DNA of 64,000 nt from Actinomycetota bacterium (GTDB lineage: Bacteria; Actinomycetota; Actinomycetes; Actinomycetales; Dermatophilaceae), in the NCBI GenBank assembly GCA_020161845.1, contig JAIUNK010000002.1:186001-250000 (forward strand). Reading direction: 5' to 3'. Shown in pieces: positions 33,049 to 43,515 of this stretch (positions are counted from its first letter, which is position 1; every line of letters starts with the position of its first letter). The position numbers and the translations under genes were made by a program. The notes below the pieces were generated by a model, which was given only the letters and a program-made list of their open reading frames with translations, made no database searches and was not told the origin of the DNA.

Positions 33049-34128
33049 TCAGGGGCACACGGCGTCGTACGCGGCCCGCAGCAGCTCCTCGCTCGGGGCC
33101 GCCAGCCGGCCCGGGTGGCCGATGCCGTCGAGGACGACGAACCGCAGGGTCGCCCCGCGGGTCTTCTTGTCCCGGGTCATCGCGGCGAGGAGGGCGTCGA
33201 AGCGGCCGGGTTCGTACGTCGTGGGCAGCCCGAGCGCGCCGATCACGCTGCGGTGCCGCGCCACGTCGGCGGCGTCCAGCCGACCGGCGAGGTGGGCCAG
33301 CTCGGCGGCGTAGATCATCCCTACGGCCACCGCGTCGCCGTGCCGCCAGGAGTATTGCTCCACCTGCTCGATGGCGTGGCCGAAGGTGTGCCCGTAGTTG
33401 AGGATCTCCCGCAGCGCGGACTCCTTCAGGTCGGCGGTGACCACCTCGGCCTTGACGGCGATCTTGCGGCGCACCAGCTCGGGCAGTACGGCGCCGGTGA
33501 CGTCGAGTGCCGCGACCGGGTCGGCCTGCACCAGGTCGAGGATGGCGGGGTCGGCGATGAAGCCGCCCTTGACGACCTCGGCCATCCCCGCGGCCAGGTC
33601 GGCGCGCGGCAGGCTGATGAGGTGGTCGAGGTCCACGAGCACACCGGCGGGCGGGTGGAAGGCGCCGACCAGGTTCTTGCCCTCGGCCGTGTTGATGCCG
33701 GTCTTGCCGCCGACCGCCGCGTCGACCATCCCCAGCAGCGTCGTCGGCACGTGCACCACGCGCACTCCGCGCAGCCACGTCGCCGCGACGAAGCCGCCGA
33801 GGTCGGTGACGGAGCCACCGCCCACCGCGACGACGGCGTCGGTGCGGGTGAACGCGGCGCGCCCGAGGACCCCCCACAGCTGCGCGCAGACGTCCGCGGT
33901 CTTGGCCGCCTCGGCGTCGGGCAGGTCGACCAGGTGCACCTCGTAGCCGGCCGCGGCCAGCGTCATCCGGGCCTCGTCACCCGGGTGGGTGAGGCAGGCC
34001 GGGCGCAGCACCAGCACCCGGCGGACCGTCTCCCCCAGCAGGGTCAGGAGCCGGCCCATCAGGCCTGAGCCGATGAGCACGTCGTACCCGTCGGCGCCGC
34101 CCACCCGGATCGTGTCCACGGTGGTCAT
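33049..34128 (-). CDS. aroB: 3-dehydroquinate synthase
   Basis: AroB cyclises DAHP to 3-dehydroquinate using NAD and a divalent metal, step two of the shikimate pathway. The 359-residue protein shows [49 protein letters not shown] and the metal ligands in [12 protein letters not shown]. Length is normal. ATG 34128 overlaps the aroK stop (ATGA). It is the last gene of aroE-aroC-aroK-aroB. Confidence 0.97.
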   Translation of the reverse strand: MTTVDTIRVGGADGYDVLIGSGLMGRLLTLLGETVRRVLVLRPACLTHPGDEARMTLAAAGYEVHLVDLPDAEAAKTADVCAQLWGVLGRAAFTRTDAVVAVGGGSVTDLGGFVAATWLRGVRVVHVPTTLLGMVDAAVGGKTGINTAEGKNLVGAFHPPAGVLVDLDHLISLPRADLAAGMAEVVKGGFIADPAILDLVQADPVAALDVTGAVLPELVRRKIAVKAEVVTADLKESALREILNYGHTFGHAIEQVEQYSWRHGDAVAVGMIYAAELAHLAGRLDAADVARHRSVIGALGLPTTYEPGRFDALLAAMTRDKKTRGATLRFVVLDGIGHPGRLAAPSEELLRAAYDAVCP

Positions 34129-34664
34129 CCTGCGTCCCTGCGCGCCAAGCCGAGCGCGTCGGCGATCTTCTCGGCGACCTCCCGAGCGGTCAGGTCGCTG
34201 GTGTCGATCCGCACCGTGGCGAGGCGTTCGTAGATCGGGCGGCGCGCCTGCATGAGCTGCAGCCAGGCGCTGCGCGGGTTGAGCGCGAGCAGGGGTCGCG
34301 GCTGGTCCAGACCGGTGCGCCGGACCGCCTCCCGCAGACCCACGTCGAGGAAGACCACCGGGTGACCGGCGAGCGCGGCCTGGGTGTCGGCGGCCAGGAT
34401 GGCGCCACCACCGAGCGCCAACACCCCCTCGAACGAGGCCAGCGCGTCGGCGACCACCTCGCGCTCCACCGCCCGGAAGTGCTCCTCGCCCCGTTCGACG
34501 AAGAGGTCCGAGATCGCCATCGCCTCGCGGCTCTCGATCAGCGCGTCGGTGTCGGCGGCCGGGGCCTGCAGCAGCTGCGCCAGCTCGGCTGCGACGGTCG
34601 ACTTCCCCGCCCCCGGCGGGCCCATCAGCACGACGATCGGACCCCCGACGCCCCCACCGCTCAC
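34125..34664 (-). CDS. aroK: Shikimate kinase
   Basis: AroK phosphorylates shikimate with ATP. The 179-residue protein has Walker [10 protein letters not shown] (about residue 15), the shikimate-binding DTDALIE, LALGGGA and the lid RPLLAL. Two GTG codons in a row are possible starts; I choose the second (34664) because it overlaps the aroC stop as GTGA, though 34667 would add only one residue. The stop overlaps aroB. Confidence 0.96.
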   Translation of the reverse strand: MSGGGVGGPIVVLMGPPGAGKSTVAAELAQLLQAPAADTDALIESREAMAISDLFVERGEEHFRAVEREVVADALASFEGVLALGGGAILAADTQAALAGHPVVFLDVGLREAVRRTGLDQPRPLLALNPRSAWLQLMQARRPIYERLATVRIDTSDLTAREVAEKIADALGLARRDAG

Positions 34665-35884
34665 CACGACCGCATCCCGTCCGGGATACCGGCCAGATAC
34701 GACTCATAGGCCGCCCGGGTCTGCGCCACCGAGTCCCCGCCGAACTTCTCCAGCACCGCATCGGCCAGCACCAGCGCCACCATCGCCTCGGCGATCACGC
34801 CCGCGGCGGGCACCGCGCAGGTATCGGAGCGCTGGTGAATGGCCGTGGCCGGCTCCGACCCCGTGACGTCGACGGTGGCCAAGGCGCGCGGAACGGTGCT
34901 GATCGGCTTCATCGCGGCGCGGACCCGCAGCACCTCGCCGGTGCTCATCCCGCCCTCGGTGCCGCCCGCGCGACCGCTCTGCCGGCGGATCGTGCCACGG
35001 GTGTCGCGGGCCATCTCGTCGTGCGCGGCGCTGCCGCGCCGGGCCGCGCTGCGGAATCCGTCGCCCAGCTCGACCCCCTTGATGGCCTGGATGCCCATCA
35101 GGGCGGCGGCGAGCCGGGCGTCGAGGCGCCGGTCCCAGTGCACATGGCTGCCCAGCCCGGGCGGGCACCCGTAGGCGAGCACCTCCACGACCCCGCCGAG
35201 CGTGTCGCCGTCGGCCCGGGCGGCGTCGATCTGCGCCACCATCGCGGCGGAGGCCGCCGCGTCGAAGGCCCGGACCGGGTCGGCGTCGAGGGCCGGTACG
35301 TCGTCCGGGGTGGGCAACGGGGCGTCGTCCGGCGCCCCGGCCGCGCCGATCGCGACCGTGTGGGCCAGCAGGGTGATGCCGCAGGCCTGCGCGAGGAAGG
35401 CGGCGGCGATCGCGCCGAGCGCCACCCGAGCCGCCGTCTCCCGCGCAGAGGCCCGCTCCAGGACCGGTCGGGCGTCGGTGAAACCGTATTTCTGCATGCC
35501 GACCAGGTCCGCGTGGCCGGGCCGGGGCCGCGTCAGCGGTCGGTTGCGCGCGATCTCCTGGGGGGCGTTGATGTCGTCGGCGGCGTCGAGATCGGCGGCG
35601 GCGACCGGATCGGGATTCATCACCGTGACCCACTTCGGCCACTCGCTGTTGCCGATCTCCAGGGCGATCGGCGAGCCGATCGTGCGCCCGTGCCGGATCC
35701 CGCCGAGGATCTCGAGGGCGTCCTGCTCGAACTTCTGGCGCGCGCCCCGCCCATAGCCGAGTCGGCGCCGCGCCAGCGCGGCGGCGATGTCGCCGCTGCT
35801 CACCTCGATTCCCGCGGGCAAGCCCTCGATCACGGCCACCAGCGAGGGGCCGTGCGATTCACCGGCCGTCAGCCACCGCACCAT
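34661..35884 (-). CDS. aroC: Chorismate synthase
   Basis: AroC turns EPSP into chorismate with reduced FMN. The 407-residue protein contains [12 protein letters not shown] at its start, [39 protein letters not shown], and later [20 protein letters not shown] and [13 protein letters not shown] choose ATG 35884 ([12 protein letters not shown]), the usual family start; another ATG three codons earlier is possible. It is preceded by 74 noncoding bases after aroE, and coupled to aroK. Confidence 0.97.
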   Translation of the reverse strand: MVRWLTAGESHGPSLVAVIEGLPAGIEVSSGDIAAALARRRLGYGRGARQKFEQDALEILGGIRHGRTIGSPIALEIGNSEWPKWVTVMNPDPVAAADLDAADDINAPQEIARNRPLTRPRPGHADLVGMQKYGFTDARPVLERASARETAARVALGAIAAAFLAQACGITLLAHTVAIGAAGAPDDAPLPTPDDVPALDADPVRAFDAAASAAMVAQIDAARADGDTLGGVVEVLAYGCPPGLGSHVHWDRRLDARLAAALMGIQAIKGVELGDGFRSAARRGSAAHDEMARDTRGTIRRQSGRAGGTEGGMSTGEVLRVRAAMKPISTVPRALATVDVTGSEPATAIHQRSDTCAVPAAGVIAEAMVALVLADAVLEKFGGDSVAQTRAAYESYLAGIPDGMRSW

Positions 35885-35958
35885 GCCCGCCATGCTGCCA
35901 GAGGACCGCATGGCGGACGGTGTCGGGCTCACCAGGCGAACAGTCCGGAGCCAGGGCC

Positions 35959-36807
35959 TCAGCGCAGCAGGCGCAGGCCGGTGGCCGCCTCCAGGGCGGC
36001 CCGCATGGCCGCCACGGGCGGAGGGGCCTGGGTCATCAGCCAGACCTGCTCGGCGGCCTGGTGCAGCAGCATGTCGAGGCCGGAGAGCACCCGGGCCCCA
36101 CCGGCCAGGGCCCACGTCGCCAGCGGCGTAGGCCAGCCCCCGTAGGCGACGTCCAGCACCAGCGCGTCGGGGCCTGGCGGCCGGGCCCCACCCGGCGTCA
36201 GCCCCAGGTCCGTGCCGGTGGGCAGGGTGCTGATGAGCAGCGCGAAGTCGGCCGCATAGGCGCCCAACCCGGCCAGCGGCAGCTCCCGCACGGCCAAGCC
36301 GGCCCGCCGGGCCACGGCCACCGTCTCCGGCCGTGCCCCGGCCCGGACCGCCAGGCTGACCGCCGGCACGCCCAGTTCCGCCAGCGCGGCGCAGGCAGAC
36401 CGGGCGGTGGCTCCCGACCCCAGCACGAGCGCCTCGCCGGTCATCGGGGCGCCGGCCTCCCGAAGCGCCCGCATCAGCCCGTAGGCGTCGGTGCTGTCGG
36501 CGTACCAGCGCTTGCCCCGGCGCACCAGCGTGTTCGCGGCGCCGACCAGCCGGGCCCGGTCCGCGACGTCATCCGCCACCGCGAGGGCCGGCTCCTTGTT
36601 GGGCATCGTCAGGGACAGGCCCACCCACTCCGGACCGAGGTCGGCCAGGACGTCGGCGACGCTGGGTTCCCCGGGTCCGCCGGCCGCGATCCGGTCGTAC
36701 CGCCAGCCGGTCAGTCCGAGCGCGGCATAGGCCGCCTCGTGGAGCACCGGCGAAAGACTGTGCCCGACAGGTGATCCCAGCACCGCCGCCCGTCGTCCCG
36801 TGCTCAC
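35959..36807 (-). CDS. aroE: Shikimate dehydrogenase
   Basis: AroE reduces 3-dehydroshikimate with NADPH. The 282-residue protein has the substrate-site [14 protein letters not shown], the catalytic Lys in [10 protein letters not shown], and [15 protein letters not shown], where the usual NTD is STD with the Asp kept. The nucleotide-binding GSGATARSA follows. I choose GTG 36807 because TAGGGT ends seven bases before it, the leaderless arrangement seen elsewhere in this window; a GTG at 36816 lies in that hexamer. It follows mltG by 48 bases. Confidence 0.95.
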   Translation of the reverse strand: MSTGRRAAVLGSPVGHSLSPVLHEAAYAALGLTGWRYDRIAAGGPGEPSVADVLADLGPEWVGLSLTMPNKEPALAVADDVADRARLVGAANTLVRRGKRWYADSTDAYGLMRALREAGAPMTGEALVLGSGATARSACAALAELGVPAVSLAVRAGARPETVAVARRAGLAVRELPLAGLGAYAADFALLISTLPTGTDLGLTPGGARPPGPDALVLDVAYGGWPTPLATWALAGGARVLSGLDMLLHQAAEQVWLMTQAPPPVAAMRAALEAATGLRLLR

Positions 36808-36855
36808 GGGCGCCACCCTAGTCGGCGGGCGTGGACCGCTGCCGCGCCACCGAGG

Positions 36856-38001
36856 TCAGCACTTGGCACTGTTCTGGGCGCACCAGTCCCGCAGCTTGGC
36901 GACCTGGGCCTCGTGCTCGGCGAGGGTGTTGGTGAAGACCGTCTCACCGGTCGTGGGGTTGATCGTCACGAAGTAGAGCCAGGTCCCGGTCGCCGGGTTG
37001 ACGGCCGCCTTGATCGCGGACTCCCCGGCACTGCCGATGGGCGCCGCGGGCAGGCCCGTCATGGCGTAGGTGTTGTACGGGTTCTGGGCCGCCCGCATCT
37101 CATCGGAGGTGAAGACCTTGCCGGGCCGTTGCTGCACACCGTACGCCGCGGTCGAGTCGAGCTGCAGCGGCATCGGCGGAGTCATCGCGAGCCGGTTCTC
37201 CAACACCCGCGCCACCTTCGGCCGGTCCTCCTCCCGCCGCGCCTCGGCCTCGACCAGGCTGGCCACGGTCAGCACCCGTTCGGCGTCGGCGTCGGCCACC
37301 ACGAGGCCGGCCAGCCGCGTCTTGGTGTTGGCGACCATGGCCTTCATCTGGTCGACGGGCTTGGAGCCCTTGTCGAAGGTGTACGTCGCCGGGAAGAGCC
37401 AGCCTTCCGGGTTGCCCTGGGTGGTCGGCGGCAGGCCGAGCAGCGCCGGATTGGCCCGGCTCTGCTTCTCCACCGCCTCGTAGTCGCTCTTGGCCAGGCC
37501 GGTGGCCTGCGCCAGCGCGGCGTACACCTCCGACTTCCACAGGCCCTCGCGGATCGTGACGCGCCACACGTCCCGGTTGCCGCCGCGCAGTGCCGACAGC
37601 GCCGCGCTGGCCCGCATCTCCTTCTTCAGCGGATAGGTCCCCGGCTGGATCTCGTCGCCCTTCGTGCTGGCCAAGGCGTCGGTGAAGGCCTCGGCGGTCA
37701 TCACGACGCCGGCGTCGACCAGGGTCTGGGCGATCGCCGCGCCGGTGTCGCCGGGCTTGACGACGACCGTCACCGACCCGGTCCCCTCGCCGGGGTAATC
37801 CTTCGGCGCGGCCCAGCGGTCATACAGGGGCCGGAAATTCGTGTAGGCGAACCACACGGCGACCACCAGCAACGCCACGACGAGCAGCAACGTCAGGGGC
37901 CCTCGGCGGCGCCGCCGAGGGCGGTGCGCGGGACGGCGGGGCCGGTGCTGCGCAGCCTCGGCCGGGCGGCCGAAGATGTGCTCATCGAGGGGGTCGGGCA
38001 T
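36856..38001 (-). CDS. mltG: Endolytic murein transglycosylase MltG
   Basis: MltG cuts nascent peptidoglycan strands at the membrane and sets glycan length. The 381-residue protein has a basic cytoplasmic N-terminus (RPRRPAHRPRRRRRG), one membrane segment at about residues 35-53, and the YceG fold: VKPGDTGAAIAQTL, GTYPLKKEMRA, VTIREG, NPEGWLFPATY with the catalytic Glu, ASLVEAEARREEDRP, LQLDSTAAYG and NPYNTYAMTGLPAAPI. Length is typical. It lies nine bases after ruvX in the alaS-ruvX-mltG-aroE order. Confidence 0.96.
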   Translation of the reverse strand: MPDPLDEHIFGRPAEAAQHRPRRPAHRPRRRRRGPLTLLLVVALLVVAVWFAYTNFRPLYDRWAAPKDYPGEGTGSVTVVVKPGDTGAAIAQTLVDAGVVMTAEAFTDALASTKGDEIQPGTYPLKKEMRASAALSALRGGNRDVWRVTIREGLWKSEVYAALAQATGLAKSDYEAVEKQSRANPALLGLPPTTQGNPEGWLFPATYTFDKGSKPVDQMKAMVANTKTRLAGLVVADADAERVLTVASLVEAEARREEDRPKVARVLENRLAMTPPMPLQLDSTAAYGVQQRPGKVFTSDEMRAAQNPYNTYAMTGLPAAPIGSAGESAIKAAVNPATGTWLYFVTINPTTGETVFTNTLAEHEAQVAKLRDWCAQNSAKC

Positions 38002-38010
38002 GTGGGTGTC

Positions 38011-38502
38011 CTAGCTCGTCCGCCGCGGGGCTCGCGGCTTGCGGGTATTCATCTTCTCCCCTGCCGGGGAGTTGGTCGACCGTTCAGTATCCAGCGCCGC
38101 CTGCAGGATGTGAACGGCGGCCTGTTGGTCGACGACCGCGCGGTGGCTGCGCGTGCTGCGGCCCGCCTCCCGCAGCGCGCGATGGGCGTCGATGGTGCTC
38201 AGCCGTTCGTCGACGAGTCGTACGCCGACCGGGCGAACCCGCCCGGCCAGGGCCGCGGCATAATCGCGGGCCTTGCCGGCCGCGGCATTCTCCACCCCGG
38301 ACAGGCTCAAGGGCAGCCCGACGACGATCTCGATCACGGCGTACTGCGCCGCGAGCGAGGCGATCCGGTCCAGGTCCGCGGTGCCCTCCCGATCGCGGGG
38401 CACGGACTCGACGGGGGTCGCGAGCAGGCCGTCGGGGTCGCACACCGCGACCCCGACGCGGGCCTCTCCGACATCCACACCCAGCCGTCGGCCGGGGCGC
38501 AC
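38011..38502 (-). CDS. ruvX: Holliday junction resolvase-like RuvX (YqgF)
   Basis: YqgF/RuvX has an RNase H-like fold and is linked to 16S pre-rRNA processing and junction resolution. The 163-residue protein shows LGVDVGEARVGVAVCDPDG, IVVGLPLSLSG, VDERLST and a C-terminal acidic HRAVVDQQAAVHILQ. The last 20 residues are an unusual basic tail. GTG 38502 follows the alaS stop by one base, so the two are probably co-translated. Confidence 0.95.
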   Translation of the reverse strand: MRPGRRLGVDVGEARVGVAVCDPDGLLATPVESVPRDREGTADLDRIASLAAQYAVIEIVVGLPLSLSGVENAAAGKARDYAAALAGRVRPVGVRLVDERLSTIDAHRALREAGRSTRSHRAVVDQQAAVHILQAALDTERSTNSPAGEKMNTRKPRAPRRTS

Positions 38503-38503
38503 G

Positions 38504-41206
38504 TCAGCCGGTCACCTTCTGCCCGACGGCGTGCTCGATCTGCTGCAACGCGGCGGTGACCTGGGTGGAGTCGGTGCCGCCGCCCTGGGCGACGTCGTCC
38601 TTGCCGCCCCCGCCGCCGCCCAGCGCCTGCGCCGCGACCTTGACCAGCTCCCCGGCCTTGACCCGCCACTCGCGGGCCTTGTCGTTGGTGGCCACGACGA
38701 CCATCGGCCGGTCCTTGACCACCGAGGCCGCGGCGACGACCACCGGGCGATCGGCCCCGAGGCGGCCGCGCAGATCCAGCACCAGGCCCCGCAGGTCGTC
38801 GGCGCCGACGCCCACGCCGGCGTCGTGGGTGAGCACCGTGACGCCGTACACATCCTTGGCCCGCTCGACCAGGGCTGCGGCCTGCGCCAACACCTGCTGT
38901 TGGCGCACCGTCGCGATCTCCTTCTCGGCGTCCTTGAGCGTGCCCAGGATCGCGTCGATGCGCTCCGGCAGCTCCTCCGGGCGCGCCTTGAGCGCCTCGG
39001 TGAGCTGGCCGACGATGACGCTCTCCCGCGCCAGGTAGGTGTAGGCGTCGGCCCCGACCAGCGCCTCGACCCGGCGGACCCCGGAGGCGATCGACGCCTC
39101 GGAGAGCAGCTTGACCACGCCGAGCTGGCCGGAGCGCTGGGCGTGAGTGCCGCCGCACAGCTCGCGGGCCCAGTCCCCGACGGAGACGACGCGGACCTGC
39201 GCGCCGTACTTCTCCCCGAACAGCGCCATCGCCCCGGAGTCGACAGCCTCCTGTTGCGACATCACCTCGGCATGCACCGGCAGGTCGTCGAGGAGCTTGG
39301 CGTTGACCTCGGCCTCGACATCGCGCAGCACCGTGGCCGGGATGGGCGCCCCGGCGTTGAAGTCGAACCGGAAGCTGCCCGGCCGGTTCAGTGACCCGGC
39401 CTGCGTCGCGGTCTCCCCCAGCGCCTCCCGCATCGCCTTGTGCACCATGTGCGTGGCGGTGTGCGCGCGGCTGATCCCGCGGCGACGCGGCACGTCCACC
39501 TGGCCGATCGCGGCTTCCCCGACGGTGACCTCGCCGGTCAGCACGCGGGCCCGGTGCACGATGAGGCCGGTGATCGGGGACTGCACGTCGTCAACCTCGA
39601 CGAGCGCCCCACCGGAGAGCTTGACGAGTCCGCCGTCGGCGAGCTGGCCACCACCCTCGGCGTAGAACGGGGTCCGGTCCAGGACCAGCTCGATCTCGTC
39701 ACCCTCGCGGGCCACCTGCGCGCCCTCGCCGCCGACCACGAGGCCGGCGACGCGCGCCTCGGAGACCACCTCGGCGTAGCCGGTGAACTCGACCGCCCGG
39801 CCCAGGGTGTCGGCGATCTCGCGGTAGGCGTGCTGATCGCCGTGGCCCTGGCGCTTGGCCGCGAAGTCCGCCTTGGCGCGCTCCCGCTGCTGCGTCATCA
39901 GGCGCCGGAAGCCGTCCTCGTCCACGGCCAGGCCCTGCTCGGCCGCCATCTCCAGGGTGAGGTCGATGGGGAAGCCGTAGGTGTCGTGCAGCTTGAAGGC
40001 GTCCTCGCCGGAGAGCCGCTCGCCGCCGGCGCCCTTGGTCTTGGTGACGGCGGTGTCCAGGATCGTGGTGCCAGAGGTCAGGGTGCGCCGGAACGCCTCC
40101 TCCTCGGCGTAGGCGATCTGGCTGATCCGGCCGAAGTCCCGCTTGAGCTCGGGATAGGACTTGCTCATCCGGGCCATCGACACCGGCAGCAGGTCCGGCA
40201 GCGCCGGGTCGTGGACGCCGAGCAGGCGCATGGACCGTACGGCGCGCCGCAGCAGCCGCCGCAGCACATAGCCGCGGCCCTCGTTGCCGGGGGTGACACC
40301 GTCGCCGATCAGCATCATCGAGGACCGGACGTGGTCGGCGACGACCCGGAACCGCACGTCGTCCTCGCCGTTGGCGCCGTAGCGCCGGCCCGCGATCTGC
40401 TCGGCCCGCTCGATGACCGGGTAGACCTCGTCGATCTCGTAGAGGTTGTCGACGCCCTGCAGGAGGTACGCCGTGCGCTCCAACCCCAGGCCCGTGTCGA
40501 TGTTCTTGGCCGGTAGCGGCTGGACGACCTTGAAGTCGTCCTTGGCCACCACGTCGGCGATGACCTCGGTCTGGAAGACGAGGTTCCAGATCTCCAGGAA
40601 GCGGTCCTCGTCGACGACGGGGCCACCGTCCGCGCCGTACTCCGCGCCGCGGTCGATATAGATCTCGCTGCACGGTCCGCCCGGACCGGCCACGCCCATG
40701 TGCCAGTAGTTGTCCTTGAGGCTGCGGCCCTGGATCCGTTCGGCGGGCACACCGACGCTCTTCCACAGCTCGATCGCCTCGACGTCACCGTCCGGGTAGT
40801 CGGGGTGGTGACCGGGGCCCAGCACCGTCACCCACACCTTGTCGCCGTCGAAACCGAAGCCGCCGGAGGCCTGGGAGCCGGTGACCAGATCCCAGGCGTA
40901 GCGGATCGCGCCGTCCTTGAAATAGTCGCCGAAGGAGAAGTTGCCGTTCATCTGGAAGAACGTGCCGTGCCGGGTGGTCTTGCCGACCTCTTCGATGTCG
41001 CCGGTCCGCACGCACTTCTGCACGGAGGTGGCGCGGGCGAAGGGCGGGGTCTCGTGGCCCAGGAAGTACGGCTTGAAGGGCACCATGCCGGCGTTGACGA
41101 AGAGCAGGTTGGGGTCGTCGTACAGCAGCGAGGCGCTGGGGACGACGGTGTGCCCGTTCTTCTCGAAGAAGGCGAGCCAGCGGCGCCTGATCTCGACGGT
41201 TTCCAT
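38504..41206 (-). CDS. alaS: Alanyl-tRNA synthetase
   Basis: AlaS charges tRNA-Ala and edits mischarged Ser or Gly. The 900-residue protein has the class II catalytic core ([36 protein letters not shown]), the editing domain with HTATH (His582, His586) and CGGTH (Cys684), and the C-terminal C-Ala domain with a GGGGGGKDD stretch. Length is standard. ATG 41206 has no strong Shine-Dalgarno. It leads the alaS-ruvX-mltG-aroE-aroC-aroK-aroB run. Confidence 0.98.
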   Translation of the reverse strand: METVEIRRRWLAFFEKNGHTVVPSASLLYDDPNLLFVNAGMVPFKPYFLGHETPPFARATSVQKCVRTGDIEEVGKTTRHGTFFQMNGNFSFGDYFKDGAIRYAWDLVTGSQASGGFGFDGDKVWVTVLGPGHHPDYPDGDVEAIELWKSVGVPAERIQGRSLKDNYWHMGVAGPGGPCSEIYIDRGAEYGADGGPVVDEDRFLEIWNLVFQTEVIADVVAKDDFKVVQPLPAKNIDTGLGLERTAYLLQGVDNLYEIDEVYPVIERAEQIAGRRYGANGEDDVRFRVVADHVRSSMMLIGDGVTPGNEGRGYVLRRLLRRAVRSMRLLGVHDPALPDLLPVSMARMSKSYPELKRDFGRISQIAYAEEEAFRRTLTSGTTILDTAVTKTKGAGGERLSGEDAFKLHDTYGFPIDLTLEMAAEQGLAVDEDGFRRLMTQQRERAKADFAAKRQGHGDQHAYREIADTLGRAVEFTGYAEVVSEARVAGLVVGGEGAQVAREGDEIELVLDRTPFYAEGGGQLADGGLVKLSGGALVEVDDVQSPITGLIVHRARVLTGEVTVGEAAIGQVDVPRRRGISRAHTATHMVHKAMREALGETATQAGSLNRPGSFRFDFNAGAPIPATVLRDVEAEVNAKLLDDLPVHAEVMSQQEAVDSGAMALFGEKYGAQVRVVSVGDWARELCGGTHAQRSGQLGVVKLLSEASIASGVRRVEALVGADAYTYLARESVIVGQLTEALKARPEELPERIDAILGTLKDAEKEIATVRQQQVLAQAAALVERAKDVYGVTVLTHDAGVGVGADDLRGLVLDLRGRLGADRPVVVAAASVVKDRPMVVVATNDKAREWRVKAGELVKVAAQALGGGGGGKDDVAQGGGTDSTQVTAALQQIEHAVGQKVTG

Positions 41207-41555
41207 CGGCAGATTCCTTGCGGGGAGACGACGTACGCGCCGGGGACCCGACGCGCCACCGTCCTACAGTACTGGTCGCGGAGCGGACGCCCGGAGGCCG
41301 TCGGCGCCCGCCACACCGCACCGGCGGAACCCGCCACACCGCACCGGCGGAGCCCGCACCGCCCAGGTGGCACCGGGTCACGATTCTGTCTCTTTGGCCT
41401 CCGGGCTGGGCAAAGTCGATCTATGTTGTGCACCAGCCCTCGTCATCGCTCGCGCGGTAGCCGGGGGAAAGGACGGCGCGGTCCCGACCCTGTGGGCCCG
41501 CGTGCCCCCAACAGTCCGCGTCACCCGGGCGCGGACGCGTGTAGGAGGTTCATTC
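41207..41555. other. 349-bp divergent intergenic region between alaS and oppA
   Basis: No gene is visible. It holds a near-tandem duplication of 22 bp (41307-41328 and 41330-41351, CCCGCCACACCGCACCGGCGGA). A TATGTT at 41422-41427 could be the -10 of oppA. TAGGAGG at 41542-41548 is the strong ribosome binding site for oppA. I see no riboswitch or T-box fold. Confidence 0.6.
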
Positions 41556-43190
41556 ATGCGAGGAAAGACCCGCGCGGCCATCGTGGTCGGCCTCTCCGCG
41601 ACCGCGCTCGTCGCCGCGTCCTGCGGTGGCGGCGGTGGCGGTGGTGGCGCCACAGGCACCGCGACCGGCGGCAAAGACGGCGGCTCGTTCACCGCCCGCG
41701 GCTGCAACCCTCAGAACGACCTCATCCCCGCCAACACCACAGAGACCTGTGGCGGCGACATCATCGACCTGACCACGAGCAAGCTCGTCTTCTACACCCC
41801 CGACACCGCCAAGTCGGAAAACGACATCGCGGACAAGATCGAGACGACCGACAGCAAGGTCTTCAAGATCACCCTGAAGAAGGGTTACAAGTTCTCCGAC
41901 GGCTCCGAGGTCAAGGCGAAGAACTTTGTCGACGCCTGGAACTACGCGGCCTACGGCCCCAACGCCATGAGCTCCGGTTCCTTCATGGAGCCGATCGACG
42001 GCTACGCCGAGGTGTCCCCCGAGAAGTCGACGGTCAAGACCATGAAGGGTCTGAAGACGATCGACGACTACACCTTCGAGGTCACCCTCTCGGCGCCGGC
42101 CTCAGACTTCCCCGGCCGTCTCGGCTATTCGGCCTACGCACCGATGCCGGACGCCTTCCTGTCCAACCCCAAGGGCGACTTCGGCAAGAAGCCGATCGGC
42201 GCGGGTCCCTACATGGTCAAGCAATGGGACGCCAACAGCCAGATCATTCTCGTCAAGAACCCGAACTACTCGGGCACCCACAAGGGTTCCGCCGACACGA
42301 TCACCTTCAAGATCTATCAGGACTCCGGTGCCGCCTACCGCGACGTGCAGGCCAACAACCTGGACGTGATCAACGACTTCCCAGCCGACGCCATCGCCGG
42401 CGGTCGCTACAAGACCGATCTGCCCGACCGCAACGCCCTGCGCAAGGACAGCGGCGTCGTGCAGTTCGTCGGGTTTGCCTCGCCCAAGGCCGACCCCACC
42501 GTGCAGGACCCGAAGTTCAAGCAGGCCATTTCCATGGCCATCGACCGTGAGCTGGTCATCAAGACGATCTTCAACGGTGAGCGCGACCCGCTCGACGGGT
42601 GGGTCGCGGCGAAGGCGGTCGGCGACTTCCAGGCAGGAGCCTGCGGCGACTACTGCAAGTTCGACGCCGCCAAGGCCAAGGCCAAGCTGGCCGAGGTGCC
42701 CACCGCGCCGAAGAGCATCACGATCTCCTACAACGCCGACTCCGCGCACAAGGTGTGGGTCGACGCCACCTGTCAGTCGATCACCAACACCCTGGGCGTC
42801 GCCTGCCAGGGTGCCCCGTCGGTGGACTTCAAGACGTTCCTCGACGCGCTGAAGGCGCGCCAGACCAAGGGCATGTACCGCTACGGCTGGCAGATGGACT
42901 ACCCCTCGCCGGAGAACTTCCTGGTCCCGATCTACAGCAAGGGTGCCTCCAGCAACTACAACGACTACGACAACCCGGCCTTTGACGCCAAGCTGAAGGA
43001 AGCGGCGTCGGCGAAGACGGCGGCGGAGGGCTACAAGCTCTACTACGACGCCGAGAAGATGCTCGCCGACAACATGCCGGTGGTGCCGCTGTGGGGTTCC
43101 TCGGCCCGCGCCGGCTGGTCCACCAAGGTGACCAACGTCAAGATCGACGCTTTCGGTCGCCCGGATTACCGGGCCGTCAAGTTGAAGTGA
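41556..43190 (+). CDS. oppA: Oligopeptide ABC transporter substrate-binding lipoprotein
   Basis: This 544-residue lipoprotein captures peptides for the OppBCDF transporter. The signal peptide ends with the lipobox VAASC (Cys23 region), then a run of eight glycines begins the mature protein. The SBP_bac_5 fold shows [54 protein letters not shown] and ADNMPVVPLWG. TAGGAGG lies before ATG 41556. A hairpin separates it from oppB, which should allow more OppA than permease. Its paralogue is at 25.8 kb. Peptide specificity cannot be read from sequence. Confidence 0.93.
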   Translation: MRGKTRAAIVVGLSATALVAASCGGGGGGGGATGTATGGKDGGSFTARGCNPQNDLIPANTTETCGGDIIDLTTSKLVFYTPDTAKSENDIADKIETTDSKVFKITLKKGYKFSDGSEVKAKNFVDAWNYAAYGPNAMSSGSFMEPIDGYAEVSPEKSTVKTMKGLKTIDDYTFEVTLSAPASDFPGRLGYSAYAPMPDAFLSNPKGDFGKKPIGAGPYMVKQWDANSQIILVKNPNYSGTHKGSADTITFKIYQDSGAAYRDVQANNLDVINDFPADAIAGGRYKTDLPDRNALRKDSGVVQFVGFASPKADPTVQDPKFKQAISMAIDRELVIKTIFNGERDPLDGWVAAKAVGDFQAGACGDYCKFDAAKAKAKLAEVPTAPKSITISYNADSAHKVWVDATCQSITNTLGVACQGAPSVDFKTFLDALKARQTKGMYRYGWQMDYPSPENFLVPIYSKGASSNYNDYDNPAFDAKLKEAASAKTAAEGYKLYYDAEKMLADNMPVVPLWGSSARAGWSTKVTNVKIDAFGRPDYRAVKLK

Positions 43191-43515
43191 GTCGGCCCGA
43201 GGTCCTGCTCAGCGATTGAGCACTTCGCATGAGACATCGTCGGCCCGCGCGAGCATCCTTCGCGCGGGCCGGCGGCGTCTCCAGACGCGGCACTGACCCC
43301 GCGCGGATCTGCACATTCATCGGTCGGGAGAGGTTTTTTCCGACGCCCCGCGCGATCGACTGCGCATCATCGCGGGCCGCTGTATCGTCGCAGCAGCCCT
43401 GATCGCTCGACCGGACCGTCTCCCAGCTGGGGGGCGTCCGCCGGCCCGCTGTCAGCTTTTTCCGTCCTCGGCACCGCCCATCGGGTGAGCCGTCACTGAC
43501 CACCAAGGAGGTGTC
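43191..43515. other. 325-bp region between oppA and oppB
   Basis: No gene is seen. It contains the strong hairpin at 43241-43271, a T-run (GGTTTTTTCC, about 43333-43342), a TATCGT at 43383-43388 that could be a weak -10 for a separate oppB promoter, and AAGGAGG before oppB. Confidence 0.6.
43241..43271 (+). terminator. Hairpin between oppA and oppB
   Basis: Twelve-base perfect arms (CGGCCCGCGCGA and its complement) with a 7-base loop lie about 50 bases after the oppA stop. No T-run follows directly. It probably acts as a partial terminator or an mRNA 3' stabiliser, so that oppA is expressed above oppBCDF. Confidence 0.6.

Noticed and set aside
36400-36540. AroE with NTD changed to STD as a broken enzyme
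   Set aside because: The catalytic Lys and Asp are both present and Asn-to-Ser there is conservative; the gene is in a complete aro operon.
41307-41351. Two 22-bp repeats upstream of alaS as a CRISPR or iteron
   Set aside because: Only two copies, one base apart, no spacers and no cas genes or origin features nearby; simple slippage is enough.
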